Shown: piece by piece, positions 35,422 to 47,482 of the stretch
Numbering within the stretch: position 1 is the stretch's first letter
Layout of the letters: every line of letters starts with the position of its first letter
NCBI GenBank assembly: GCA_034509925.1
Contig: CM067532.1
Span: forward strand, 2,964,642 to 3,028,641
DNA length: 64,000 nucleotides
Direction of reading: 5' to 3'
From: Hirudinaria manillensis
Lineage: Eukaryota; Annelida; Clitellata; Hirudinida; Hirudinidae
Made by a program: the position numbers and the translations under genes
The notes under the pieces: generated by a model
The model's input: the letters and a program-made list of their open reading frames with translations, nothing else
Told to the model about the DNA's origin: nothing
Databases searched by the model: none

Positions 35422-37080
35422 CGTTAAATCCAAGACTCCAACTTTAAGACGGCAAAGACAACTTGAAGATTCGTTCGGGATTCCACTCTTAAATAGGCAC
35501 CCACCTGGTAGCAATTACGTAAGAGACCATTTAACCACGCCCATGATAGGAGCTTTTGATCGCAGTTAATGCTGGATGTTTACGCGTCAACAGAATATTT
35601 TTAAAAACTATTAGCAACTTGCAAATTTATATGCTAGAATATTATTTCATAAGTTCAATTGAAAATATAAGTTTACCATTCCTCCTCAACGTAGACTCAA
35701 GTATAATTGCATTGTTCGAAGTCCAACCTCAAGCCATTCTTACGAAGTTTCAAAAGTCAGTATTTTTAAATAACGCAACTAGTAGAAAGGTTAACTCAAA
35801 ATTTTAGTATAACATACAAATTAAGGCTTTTAAACTCTGGGCTTTGAGCCAAGGGGAATTTAAATTGTAATTTGTCGCTTATGTCGGGGAGGTGGTTAGG
35901 GCCTTTGCCAGTGGGCTGAAGGAATATTATCAATATGTAAAGTCACGGGGTTTAGGGATTAGCAAAGCGATTGAAAAAAAAGTTTCACGTCAGTCCTTTT
36001 GCCTCAAAATTATTTTTGTATCACCAAAAGTGCTGCCACTAAGGGGCGCGATTATAAATGGTGTCGAATATCATCGGGAAATTGTAAAATGGTTTCGCTG
36101 TGGAATAAATTAGATGTCCATTCTGATACAGTAGATGGGTTTAAGATGGGCTTCAGTAAATATTGGAATTAACAATAAAGAATGGTTATGATTGGTGGTT
36201 AGACCCTCGGTTACTTGGACTTTCTATTGTCTTTTAGAATGATAGTTTGGTACACAATACGAAAGGCTGCAAGTTCCAAAACTAACTATCTGTTCGAAAC
36301 ACCTTTCGAGTATATCTCTATAATGGCAGCTCAGCACTGACACCAACTGTTTTGCCCACCTTCCGTCTGATATCACGATGACGGTAATGATCTTCAAAAT
36401 TCTGGAAAACCCTTAATTTATTTTCATGAGACTGCAATCAAAGATCTAATTTTAGACTGTGGCTATTAATCGAAGACTTTCACTTTAAAGTGAAAATACA
36501 ATGCTTATACAATGTAGTTGAACTGTAAGCGCTAAAACAGTATCATATTTCAAAGTTTTAAAACTTATTTCTATATACAAATTTCATCATATAGAGCTCG
36601 TCGCATTTGCAAGCTAGCAAATTTCTATTCATTTTTAAATTCTTCTGCTATTCTAAGATAATAAAATGTCATATCGTTCAAAAACTAAGTATTTTACTAT
36701 CAAATTATATTAATATTAATTAATATAATATAAATTATATTATCAAATTATATAAATTAAAAATAAAGCTTCTAGGACACATTGATATCTTTCATCGCAT
36801 ATTTTGCCATGGTACAATCGGATCGTGCCTTTCATAACTTTTGAATAACAATTTATTGATACATGTATATGACGTAGTAATACGAGTTTAGAAAAGAGTC
36901 AAAACTCTACTGTACATAAAATAAACTTACTTAAGTATGCTTAATTAACTTATTCTTTATATGAATAATTTTAAATGACTGTAATTCGGACGTGTATTGT
37001 TCGGTTGTCTTGTTCGTGATCCACTTTAATTTTTTATTACCTTGACTTTTTATGGTCGTGCGTGAGTGGCTTCAGGTGAG
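35422..37080. other. Spacer with no secure gene
   Basis: Short open frames (35556-35807, 35892-36113 plus) have no recognisable domains or supporting splice sites. The rest is unremarkable AT-rich sequence. Confidence 0.5.
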
Positions 37081-37082
37081 AT

Positions 37083-37145
37083 TATAAAAGGAGTCGCGCG
37101 AGTTATGCAGTTCTTAATTAACGTACATTAATAGACAACGATAGG
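37083..37145 (+). promoter_or_regulatory. TATA box, start region and donor of an orphan transcript
   Basis: TATAAAAG at 37083-37090 is followed about 50 bp later by a strong donor (CGATAG|GTAAGT at 37145). A possible internal exon (37322-37368, TTTCAG|...CAGCAG|GTAGG) follows. No protein can be joined: the only longer frame (37704-37928) is unrecognised. This may be a spliced non-coding RNA or the 5' end of a gene whose coding exons I missed. Confidence 0.3.
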
Positions 37146-38125
37146 TAAGTGAAGTGAAGAGATCTGAGTTCAATGATATTGAATTTCGAATGGCGATTTC
37201 TGTGGAATGTGTTGATGGTTATTTGGAAAAGGATTATTTGATTTCGGTGATTTTGGTTAGGGTTAGGCTTTGTTGTTTGAATAAAGATTTTACTTTGTAA
37301 TAGTTATTTCAGTTATATTGAGAGAGATCTTTAAACCTTCACGAGTCGATACAGCAGGTAGGCTGTCATTTGGAAGTTGGCACATGCTAATAGAAAAACT
37401 GATATCTCAGAAGGTAAATACACATCAAAACAATGTGGCTCTTTCTAGACTCTAATAAATAGTTTATATCTAGGATCTGGCACACGATTTTATGCACAGG
37501 GTTTAATAATGGACTTTACTGGGATGACCCGTCAAAATAGCCCCTTAAAAATAGCTTTATTTGCTTGTTATAATTCCTAAAATTGAAAATAAATTTATGA
37601 CTCACATATACGTAGTCCTTTCGTAATTAGTTGCTATTTAGTAAACTTTATATCCTGTTAAGGATACAATAATTTAATAAATGATATTTTTTCCTGAATT
37701 TTTGTGAGAATGTTGACGGAGCTATTTCGTCGGCACGATTTTGACTGGGACATTGGAGCGTCTTCAGAGAATTACAGGGAAAAGTTGCACCATAAGAAAC
37801 TGCATGGGACGAAGTCCTTGGTTGTCAATATCCGGGGTACATCTTTTCAATCTGCTTCAGGATTTTACGTTTCTCAAAAAAGTTCGCGAGTAATATTTCG
37901 ACAGATTTATGTTTATCTTAGTTTTTAAGGTTACAAAATGTCCCGAAATGGATGTCACGTATTTTAAAGGCGATGAAAATCATAAACAATTGTATAATTG
38001 TGCTTAGATTTTATTTGGTTTAATGACAACAAATTGGTTTCAAAGTTATTGAAATTTGCACAGTTAACTTCTATGGCTTCATTTCTAAACTGAAACGTTC
38101 TGGAAATCAAGGAAATTATTCAAAA

Positions 38126-38430
38126 TCAACGCCCGGCCCTAGGGATTGAGAAAACTTGTCTTTTGGCATACTGTCGTGGTTTGAAGTTAGATTGTGTGAG
38201 ATATGGCACATCGTCCGCCTTCTCTTCGAAGCTGTAAAATACTTTATCTCCTCTGCGGTCCATCATTTTTGAATTTTTTTGCAAAGAATCTTCACAGAGA
38301 CGCATTTCTAAAACATCAAGCCATTAGAAAATATTTTTTATACAAATTCTCATAATGGCGCAAGCAGTTGCAACTTACCAGAATTAACAAGAATACACAT
38401 CAACAAGAGATAGAAAATAATTAGAAACAT
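38126..38430 (-). CDS. Neuropeptide-like prohormone with one C-terminal amidated peptide
   Basis: Two exons, 38430-38379 and 38307-38126, join in phase 1 with good sites (TCTG|GTAAGT, TTTTAG|AA) to give 77 residues. Residues 1-17 (MFLIIFYLLLMCILVNS) are a textbook signal peptide. The precursor ends in QYAKRQVFSIPRAGR. A dibasic KR at 66-67 precedes QVFSIPRA, and the last two residues Gly-Arg are a classic amidation and carboxypeptidase-trimming signal. The predicted product is therefore a pyroglutamyl, C-amidated octapeptide. The FSIPRA-amide end resembles the FxPRx/FxxPRx-amide endings of the neuromedin U/pyrokinin group, but I cannot assign the family. Other basic sites (RR at 34-35) could release a spacer peptide. 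A TATA box lies 55-60 bp upstream of the ATG. The alternative, an unrelated short secreted protein, cannot be excluded without homologues. Confidence 0.72.
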
Positions 38431-38483
38431 TTTATGAAACAAACGTATGAAACTCTAGTTCTATCCTGGTAAAAAGCGAGGGT

Positions 38484-38491
38484 TATTTATA
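38484..38491 (-). promoter_or_regulatory. TATA box of the neuropeptide-like gene
   Basis: TATAAATA on the minus strand lies 54-61 bp upstream of the ATG at 38430, so transcription would start near 38455 and leave a 5' leader of about 25 nt. TATA-driven promoters are common for peptide hormone genes. Confidence 0.6.
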
Positions 38492-38902
38492 CCCTGAAGA
38501 ATTAATTTATCATTTTGGAATAGATGTTAAATACTTCGACTTGGCAACATAATTATAAAATTTCTTTATCGTTCGCAGTCTCTAAAAATTCCTTTAGCTT
38601 ACCAATTAACGTCTAATTTATCTTCTTTATTCGGGTTATTTTCCTCAATCTTAAAGCTGTGATTATGATTTATCGATAATTTATTTTTTTTTCATAATTA
38701 AATTTATGTTAAATTTAAATTTAAACAAAAAATATTTACACTTTTGATTCATCATTAAAAGATTAAAATTGTCGTCTACCTTATGATCTTTCTTCGAACG
38801 TGGATGAAATTTGCATCCTAGATTCCAGTTTCTCGTTGAGGTGGCGTTAACTAGGTGTTAAAGTCAATCGAGGTGTGGTTTTTTCCGAGGGACATTAATA
38901 AA

Positions 38903-41182
38903 ATGGTTAATTTGTGGAGGAACGTATTTTTGATTACCCTTCTGCTGGGGCCATGCATCGTGCAGATGTTCGGCGGTGGTAAGTTTTATTTTGACGTGGC
39001 ATGTCATGGTGATTTTATCAGAGAGTATCATGTCGGAAATATGCTTTTACATTTTGGCATTAATCCATTTTTTCTTCCACGCAAAATTTGCAGACGGTTT
39101 TCATTAAAATGTAGACGAGCATGATTTGTGTATCTTTTCGTCGGTTGAGACAACACAATTTTTAAACTTTAGTCGGTAGCAGTTCCCTTTTGGTGAGAGC
39201 TCAGGATGATGCTGACGTTGTTGAGGGTGAAGAAGATGCTGATGTGTCAGATGAAGCTGTGATTAGTGAAGATTCCATTCCAGAAGAAACAGATGCTTCT
39301 CCAACTGATGCTGCCAAAGCTGAAGATAAGGTAAGTACTTTTAAGTTTCAAGAATTTGATTTGAATGTAACATGAGTAGTTACTATTATATTTCATGTAT
39401 TTGTCATATATTTAAGAGTTTTTTCAATATTTACTTAAGTTTATATTGCTTCTTTTAAAGGCAAGAAGTATTATTGTTTCCTAATCACTTGATTTTGCAA
39501 TAACTTTGAGATACATTCTGTGCATAATGGGCTACATTTTATGAAACCTTTAAGCTATCATATGATCAATATAATGAATTAGGACTATGACCCATTGTCA
39601 ATTTGGTTGCATTGAGACTTATAATTAAGTTTTCTTGCTCAGGCTGATGAAGATGAAGAAGCAGGTGAGGCTCCCTTGAAGCCATCCCCTGATGCTGTCA
39701 CCACAATTCTCTTTGTCAAGCCCATTGGAGGACAAGGTAGTTTCAATTGATTTTTATTGGCAAACATTTCTCATGTTTTGAACTTGTTGTTAGCTTTGAA
39801 TGTGAGTTTTGGTTATAAAATAGCATTTTAAATCTTTGTACAATATTTGATTAAGGATGGTTTATGTTTTATTAATTTTTGGTTATTACACTGATTTATA
39901 GGCATAAAGCATTTCAATTTAACATCTTTGCCCTGTAGATTTCCCAGCTGGGCATGAAGCAAAGGTTCTTATTGGACTGAGCAACAAGGGTGAGAAGGAC
40001 TTCCTGATTGAAACTCTCGACGCTTCGCTCAGATATCCCCAGGACTTCAGCTATTACATCCAAAATGTGAGTAACGATCATCCATTGATCGTCTGCTTTT
40101 CAGTTCACGTTATTTCCAAATACGACGAGTCACGAGTTTCGTTATTAATAATTAACTCGTTTGCTGACGTTTACTTGCAAAAATAAAGCGAATCGCGTTT
40201 TCCAGTTCACGACCTACCGATTCTACCAAACCGTGGAGCCGGGCAAAGAGGTCACCTTCGAGTATCGCTTCGTTCCCAGCGAGGCTCTCTCTTCCCGTCC
40301 TTTCGGCCTGGTCCTCAACGTCAACTACAAGGACTCGGAGCTCTCGTACTCGGATGCCGTCTTCAACTCCACCGTCAACGTCGTCGAACCCGACGAGGGA
40401 TTCGACGGAGAAACGTGGGTTCGCTTTCTTTTGGGAAAAGATGCTTGATCTGTGGAAGTCTGCCCGACAAAGTCGTTTTAAGATTAAGGGAGAATTTTAT
40501 GAGGATATTTGCTTAATTATGTTATATTGTTGTAAAAAAGTAGAAAAATAAAAAAAAACTTTGTTTCTTTGTTCAGGTTCTTCATGTATGCCTTCCTTTT
40601 GGCTGTTGTGGTCCTCATCATCTTTGGTGCCTACCACCTCCTGGGATCCATAAGGGTCAGTTGTGCATTCTCTTGCAATTTTTATGTTTATATTAGTTTC
40701 AGAAGCTGCACTATAAATGACTTTCTTTCATTATTTGACATACCAGTGCCTATGCATTCCTGCGATATTATAATTAGTTCTATAATTTACATATTTTACT
40801 ACATTATTGACTATTTTGATTATATCCAGAAAAAGCATTTGGGTTCAAAGCCAAAGCAGGTGACTGAGCTTGGAACTCAAAACAAGGGAGACATTGATTA
40901 TGATTGGCTCCCTAAGGAGGCTCTCCAGGAACTCAGTGAGTCGATTTATTTTTAATTAGCATTTAATTTTATAATTTTTAAAATTATTTGTTCGCGTCGA
41001 AGCGAGTCTCGCTCGTGACCGAAAGCGACTTAAATAAGTATTGCGTGACTTTTTCTTATGGAGCGTTTGTCATTAACTATTCGCTCCTTTCTTCAGACAA
41101 GTCGCCCAAGTTGTCACCAAAGTCCAAGACGTCTCCGCGTCCGAGGAACAACAGGAGGAGGGCGGAGGTTGCCGAAGATTAG
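38903..41182 (+). CDS. SSR1: Translocon-associated protein subunit alpha (TRAP-alpha)
   Basis: Eight exons, 38903-38978, 39173-39330, 39643-39736, 39939-40066, 40206-40414, 40577-40655, 40830-40935 and 41097-41182, give 311 residues (human 286). The order is signal peptide (residues 1-20), an acidic luminal region rich in Asp/Glu ([18 protein letters not shown]), the luminal beta domain ([52 protein letters not shown]), one membrane helix at about 223-245 ([20 protein letters not shown]) and a basic cytosolic tail ending in RRRAEVAED. Known role: ER membrane subunit of the TRAP complex, which assists Sec61 with weak signal sequences. The acidic N-terminal stretch is the calcium-binding-like region noted in TRAP-alpha. 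All eight exons are phase-consistent with canonical GT-AG junctions. Confidence 0.95.
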
Positions 41183-41874
41183 CGGACGACGGGACGTTGT
41201 CGTTGTCGTCATGACTATATCGTGCAGTTGTCAGTGTTTTGAGCGAGCGACGGAGATCGAGGCGCGTGCCGGAAGTCCTGGGGCGTGTCGAAATGTTTGT
41301 GTTTAGTGAAGAGTTGAAGAATTTGGTGATGGTTGTTTTTTGGTGGCGTTGAGAGTGTTGGGTGATGCATTTGTTGTCGAGAACATACGTACGTGAGACT
41401 CTGAGTTGATTAGTTGTATTTCGATATAAATCAGGGCTCCTGTTCCTACGATTTAAAATATTTGACAAGAATTTATTCAACACTCTTAAACTCAGATGTT
41501 TGTGTGTGTTCCAAAAGATTTGTTGAGTGTGAATTGTTTGATCACATTTTAATTGTGAGGTTGGTAGCAGGTAGAGTTGGAGGGTTGGGAGTATGTTGTG
41601 TTTCAATAATTGTGATTGTATACAATTACAACTATAGTTGGTTTGGAAGTGGTAGATCCATGAGTAGGAACTGAATATTTACATTTATTTATCCAATGGG
41701 TGTTTCTGTGAGATGGGACCATGAGATAGTTTGCCATATTGAAGTTCTAGTTTACGTTAATTGTTAAGGTGAAGCTGGCTGGTTGTTGGATGTAAAAGTG
41801 GTTAATAGATATGATTGGATACAGCATAAGGTGTATTTATGACGTTGGTAGCATTATAATATTCTATGGCGAAG

Positions 41875-44756
41875 GTGTTATTGGTGAAACGACTTGTAGG
41901 TTGCGTGCGGGGAGATATTCAAACTACTGATTGGTAAGTTCCTATCCCAAAAATGATTTTCATGGTGAAGAACATGAGTAATGAAGCGACATGAACATTT
42001 ATTATCTGATTAGTAGTTAAATGAATGTTTGAATTGCAAACTTGATCGTTTCAGTTCTTTATGCCGACCAGCCGGTATTTTTTAATTTTTTTTTTACAAA
42101 AACTCTATCATTTGAATGTTCATTCATTTCGTGATCCAAATTTGTTAATACAGTCAAATCTCGTTACTATGCCGCCCGTCGGGACCGAGCAAAAGTGGCA
42201 TAGTAAAGAAGGTTTGTAAAAATGGCCTTATTTTATCATATAAAAATGGCTTTATTTTCTCAAGTTACCCATCAGCTCTGATTGACGTACGTTCAATGGA
42301 TCAGACCTGCAGCTACGTTACTTATTTTAAATTTCAATGGAAAAGTCTTGGAGTTATGCTACTTATATTAATTTTCTAATATTGTTAGTAAAGCTATAAC
42401 CAACCCGATTTTTTATTAAAGTAAAATTGGTCATTAACCACCGTTGTTTTTGTCATTTAAATTTTAAAATCAATTTACTGTATTCTTTATAGGGTATATT
42501 ACATTAATTTTTTTAAAACAATTGTTTGAATAATAAGTTGATAATGGACAAGTTTTAGTGAATTTCACTTTTGGTTATAAATATTAACAACAAGGTTGAA
42601 AGGCATGGCTTTGCGGTCTTTTACACTAGTATTTAGAGATGTTAATAGATACATCAATCTGGTTAGTAAAATTTGGGACGATTTTAAAATATTGTGAGGA
42701 CCAACTAGTACTTTTTTTTTTATCGATTTTAAGCTCCTGTAACCCGAGATATGAAATAACTTTCTATTTTTATAATTAAATTTCAATTGTTCATTGGATA
42801 TCATCTTCGTTCAGGAAAACATTTACAAGTTTTTCACAAATTTTTATGTTAAGGCTATTGACTTCAGTTTGAGTTGTTGATTCATTTCAGAAAAATAGAA
42901 ATTATTTCCAAACGTTACAGTCAATCACAACTGTAGCATCAAAGAAATGGAATGTCGTGCCACACGACATATTTACACCTACCATCTATACAAGTAGAAA
43001 GGTTGACCTAAATTCTAATTAATTATTTAATTGCAGGAATCAAACCTTATCCTATTTTCCTTATTTTCATGTTATCCCATATTTTACTTTCAAAAACCAA
43101 AAATAAGAAATCATGAAGCAGAATGATTTTTAATTCATTTCATGCAAGTGTCATTATAACAGTTACATCATCGTCTGTTAGATTAATAAGCTGTAAATGT
43201 GCATTATGCCAGAACTAATGATTCTTTCAGGAAAGTTCTGTCGCTCAGCCAATAAATAGCAAGGAATCATTTTTTAAGAGAATTTACACTCGTATTACTG
43301 GCAGAAAGTACATGGTTGCTGTAAGTTGAGAACTGTATTTGAACCACGTTTGACATCCACGAAGACAACTAATGGTGAATCCAAATTTATAGAAATTGGC
43401 ACGTGCAGCACTGAGAATGTACCTGTGTACCATGGAGGTGATAGACCATGAAGAAATTATGAGAAGTATAGTTATTTATTTATTATTACTATTATTAATT
43501 AATTAATTTATTTATTTATTTATTATTACTATTATTTATTACTATGCTAGTAATTTGATAGTGTTAGCATCTAACTTATATTTAACATAGAACATTTAAC
43601 ATAACAGACTAACACATACTTGAATGTCACAATAGATAATTATTGTATTTTTAAGTTTGAGTAATTTTGTGCTTATTTTTAATGTTTTTCTCATTTTGTG
43701 TTTTATTTTTAGATATTATATATAAAAATATTTTATAATGTAGTTAATTATAGAGCAATGAGTATAGCATTAGAGGTGCTAGTCGTCTGTCTTATGTAGC
43801 TTTGTTTTCGTGGCTTATTTTCTTGGAGGCCTGTGCCAGAGCAAGCTGGGATTTGAACACAGAACATTGCCATTTTGTTGGCATCACATAAAAAAATCTT
43901 TTATTTTGCAGGGTTTAATCTCCCAGACACACTCAACTCCTGGTTTAGAATCACCGAGCTTCACATGTGGTGAGTGCGTTGTCATCGTTATTTATTTAAT
44001 TATTTGAAAATTCAAAATCATATTATACAATATAATGGATGCAAATAAAATAAACCAATTGCTGTTGTAGGATGCTGCTGTCGAGATTGTCGAAGGAAGG
44101 AGACGACGGAAGAGAATTCAGGACGTTCCTTATGGAACATTTGTGGCAGGATCTCGACAAGAAGGTCAAACAGCTCAGGGTCGGTGAATTAAAAACTTAA
44201 AACCATTTCGACTCGAAAGTGCAAACAAAACTTTCCGAACGATTTGTAAACAAATCCAACAGGACGTTTCCTCGTTCTCTTCCCGCAGCGACGGGGTCAG
44301 GGTTCTGGGAGAGCAGTTCAAAGCCACCATTTTGTCTTATGATGAGGTTTGATTTTCACTTTTGAGTTTCAATTACTTGCATTCATCAGAATTCTCGTCC
44401 CGACCTTGATTGTTTCTGTTTTCCAATTCTGAACCGCAGGGCATGCTTGACAACGACAAAGTGCTTGCAGGTGCACTTTGGAGAAATTTTTTTGGCAAGA
44501 ATTGCAAAGCTGTAGATCTGGAGTTGATGGTGGAATATGTTCACAAACAGGTGAATTCCTAAGTTCCGTTTACATTTTTTGTTCTCGACTGAAAACTAAT
44601 AACGGATTTTGCCGTCAGATGGCGCATTTGCACAGAATTCCAAGCGACGATTTACTGAATAGGGGCGAAATCAAGATTTTGCCGATGTTTGAAACCGAGG
44701 AATCAAAGTTGAGGTACGAGATGAACTTCCAAAAAGTTCTGAAGATCCTTCCTTGA
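41875..44756 (+). CDS. UQCC1: Ubiquinol-cytochrome c reductase complex assembly factor 1 (Cbp3 family)
   Basis: Secure exons: 42891-43001, 43231-43320, 43393-43465, 43912-43969, 44071-44179, 44263-44346, 44440-44550 and 44619-44756, 257 residues. A likely first exon starts at 41875 (MAKVLLVKRLVGCVRG, like a mitochondrial presequence), but its GTAAG donor at 41935 leaves phase 2 while exon 42891 needs phase 0. An intermediate exon or another donor must exist. The chaperone core is clear: LARAALRMYLCTMEVIDHEE, RRFNLPDTLNSWFRITELHM then WMLLSRL, EHLWQDLDKKVKQLR, GEQFKATILSYDEGMLDNDK, ALWRNFF and LELLVEYVHKQ-like LMVEYVHKQ. Known role: mitochondrial inner-membrane factor that stabilises newly made cytochrome b with UQCC2. 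AATAAA at 44790-44795 ends the gene, convergent with the claudin-like gene. Confidence 0.93.
42151..42230 (+). repeat. Terminal-inverted-repeat-like fragment with a 10-bp hairpin
   Basis: CAGTCAAATCTCGTTACTAT begins a patch resembling the ends of pogo/Tigger-type DNA transposons (CAGTC...CTCGTTA). It contains perfect 10-bp inverted stems TTACTATGCC (42164-42173) and GGCATAGTAA (42197-42206). No opposite terminus or transposase was found. It lies in the first UQCC1 intron and is likely an old MITE or solo end. Confidence 0.4.
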
Positions 44757-44789
44757 TGGGTTGTCACGCTTTGAGTGTCTTGTCAAACA

Positions 44790-44795
44790 AATAAA
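44790..44795 (+). terminator. UQCC1 polyadenylation signal
   Basis: AATAAA 34 bp after the UQCC1 stop. The minus-strand claudin-like gene has its own AATAAA at 44970-44965, so the two transcripts end about 150-200 bp apart without overlapping. Confidence 0.75.
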
Positions 44796-45061
44796 AGCCT
44801 TTCTTAGGGGCATTATTAAGCTTTTCCGAATAATTTTATTCAAACGAGTGTATCTGAGAACGATTACTGAGGTGGTATTTGGTGGACTGTAGTATTCTGT
44901 TTTTGTTTATTCTCTCCTTAGAGTGAAATTTAAAAAGTATATTAAAAAAACAAATAAACAAACATTTATTGACATAAGTGATTGCAATAACAAAAAAAGG
45001 AAAACTCCTTTTATTGATCTTAGACATGTTTTTCTTGGTCAGTTGTAAAGCTTTTGTATCA

Positions 45062-46106
45062 TCAAACTTGTGGAATGTAAATCGGTTTCGCGTACGACGA
45101 GACTTTTCCTGCCGCCGGGTTGATGTAGTCATCAACTTTCACAATGTTGCGATGGATGAAGTGACCCATGCTGGAGAATATGCTAAAGAATGCAGAGATG
45201 ATGGCCAATCCATAAGAGAAGTGTGGGTAATTTATTTCATGCCTTGGTAGCCAGAAAGGATCGTATTTGTAAGCAAGTCCAAACATCAAGATGGCTATTG
45301 TCTTCATAATGGCTGTAACATAAATGCAATAAATCATTGAAAATCAAATTGAATCACAGTGGGGGTAAATATTTTACAAGGATAAGATTATTGCATTGTT
45401 GTGAATATAGGTAATGTTAAATTAATGAAATTGGAAACTTGTGATATAGTTTGTTTGGAATTTGAAGCACCTGTGCTGAATGTAATCCAGGTGACACACT
45501 GGACGATGTTGTAGGGAGCTCTTTTTCTACCCATGCCTGAACTATCCTTTCTAGTTGAAGTCACCCAAAGGATGATGTCAAGGACAAATACTATGATCTC
45601 CAGGAAGAGGGAAATTGTTATCAGGATCTGCACCACTATGAACCATGCTGTGTAATAAAAACAACGTTTGGTTATCAAACTTCGACGGGATAAAACCTGA
45701 TTTTTCTACATTGAAAAGGCTTGTACAATAAAATGCATCGGATGGATGGACTTGATAGGATAACTGACAATCACTCAATAAAATGTCATAAAAGCACACA
45801 TTTGGATTGGTATTAACAACAACAACAAAGCTATTTACGAGGCATTATCCAGCTTCTGATGGCGTACAGTTCAGGAGCCAAGATCCACCAGCATCCGTGG
45901 TATGCTTTCTGATAGGGATCATATTCAAGTATCAGTCCATAAAAGCATACTTCCCACAATCCCATCCTGCGAAATGGAGAATAAACTCTCGGCCATGAAA
46001 TAATCCAGTATGGAGTTACGAACGAAATCAGGAGACAGGCGAATCCAAATAAATCGAGAACAAATGTCAACAGCAAGATTCTCAACTTTCCTTCAAGTCG
46101 AGCCAT
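45062..46106 (-). CDS. Claudin/PMP22-superfamily four-transmembrane protein
   Basis: Three exons, 46106-45839, 45647-45471 and 45312-45062, give 231 residues. Four hydrophobic helices are visible: LLLTFVLDLFGFACLLISFV, WFIVVQILITISLFLEIIVF, a third spanning the second splice (VQCVTWITFSTAIMKTIAIL) and LAIISAFFSIFSSMGHF. The first extracellular loop has the superfamily signature GLWEVCF followed by HGCW, i.e. GLW-x2-C...C. The C-terminus is a short cytosolic tail ending YAKPIYIPQV, where the final -QV could act as a PDZ ligand by analogy with claudins. Inferred role: a membrane organiser at cell junctions or a channel accessory. I cannot decide between claudin-like, PMP22/EMP and stargazin-like branches. 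It lies head-to-head with POP5 (starts about 300 bp apart), and a shared bidirectional promoter is plausible. Confidence 0.85.
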
Positions 46107-46410
46107 GTCTCATCTGTAGTTACTGTTGCCGTTACTCTGGCGTAAACATTACGAACCACTCTCCAGGTATCCACAACAGGTAGTAAAAGGTCTAAATACT
46201 TGCAATGTGAAACAAATCTAACTCAAATAGATTATTAATTTTAAGTTTTGAAATTTATAGTGTTTATCCCAATTACTTACGCAATTGTAATAAATAAATA
46301 CCTAATAATAAATTGAAACAGTGTTTTTGTTGTAATGCATGTTTTATCTATGTTGTTTCCGAAAATCGCCTTTAATCTCAAAAGTTAGAAATTGTTTATT
46401 TGTTTTTGGA

Positions 46411-47482
46411 ATGGTTCGAGTCAAGCAAAGGTAACAAAAATCAATTAAATTCTCCAAATATTCTGCGTCATCTTAAACCTATCGCCACAAAAAGTTATTA
46501 ATCGTTACCATTTCAGCAAATGAGTTTTTTGCTCCATCTTCTCGCAAATTTCAGTTTTTTATTTAGTCATTTCCATAAGCATTTATTTTAAAGCGTGTTT
46601 TCAATTTGTCGACAAAAGATTGCAAATATTTAACTTGATATTAAGGTACATTCTATGTGAGATCACAGCAAAGTGTGGCAAAAACATAGTCCTTCCATTT
46701 ACAGAAAAGGACATCTACCTTGCAGTGAAAGATGCCGTGGCCGTTTGTCACGGCGATTATGGAGTTGGAGTGCTTCAATCTTCCTTGAGTGGTTAGTTAG
46801 AGATCCTTATTTATTTTTTATTTTAATTTCAAATATGATATATTTTTCATTACCTTGTGTTGCAAATGAAAGCACAGTATAATAAACCAATAATAATTGA
46901 ATTTGCCAGTTAAGTATTTGAACAAACACACGAGGATAGTTCTCATAAGAGCCAAACGTTGCTTCCACGAACTTCTGCTTCAGTCGACAGCCTTCATCAA
47001 GCAGATCAACAAGATTGATGTCTCCTTCAAAACGATCCATGTTGGAGGTGAGTCTGCTTAAGTCCTCCTTTTAGTCTCCATCTTCCAAGTTGAATGACTT
47101 TATCCGTTCAACATTTGATCCATTCTCAGGTTCCATGAGGTCATGTGAAAAGAATTTGGTGAAGCACCACTTTTGGAACATTCCAAAGATCCTGAGAGAA
47201 TGTTCCAAGCTCAGTGCGGGTTGGATGGATTGTTTTGTTACGATGATCACGTTAAGCCTTTGTTATTTTTTTGAAAATGAGATTTGTGTTCTTTTGGTAC
47301 TATTATCAACATCATTAACTAATTATTATTATTATTATTATCTTTATTTTAAAATAATTCTTTATTTTAAAATAATTCATTCTTGAGTTTCCATGGAATC
47401 TGACAAAAAGTGTTTTTCATTTTCAGAACAACAGAAGGAACTCATCCAATCATCAGAAACTACTCTTGAAGGTGTTAAATGA
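46411..47482 (+). CDS. POP5: Ribonuclease P/MRP subunit POP5
   Basis: Five exons, 46411-46430, 46646-46791, 46910-47047, 47130-47213 and 47427-47482, give 147 residues (human 163). The order of motifs matches the family: MVRVKQRYILCEI, the helix EKDIYLAVKDAVAVCHGDYG, then VKYLNKHTRIVLIRAKR, a LQSTAFI stretch and the conserved TIHVGGSMRSCEKNLVKHH. Known role: RNA-binding protein of nuclear/nucleolar RNase P (5' maturation of tRNA) and RNase MRP (rRNA processing). The first coding exon is only 20 bp, yet phase and ATG context fit. AATAAA lies at 47513-47518. With TSEN2 it is the second tRNA-processing gene in the window, which is probably coincidence at 25 kb distance. Confidence 0.94.

Noticed and set aside
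37704..37928. Plus-strand 74-codon frame (MRMLTELFRRHDFDWD...)
   Set aside because: Balanced composition but no homology recognised, no clear splice links. Left as a possible exon of the orphan transcript only.
42565..42804. 79-codon minus-strand frame
   Set aside because: Lies in the first UQCC1 intron, AT-rich, no domain or splice evidence.
43800..43885. tRNA-like remnant (GGGATTTGAACACAGAAC, like a reversed T-arm)
   Set aside because: Only a T-arm-like stretch is present. No A box, anticodon arm or full cloverleaf. Could be an old SINE end but not enough to annotate.
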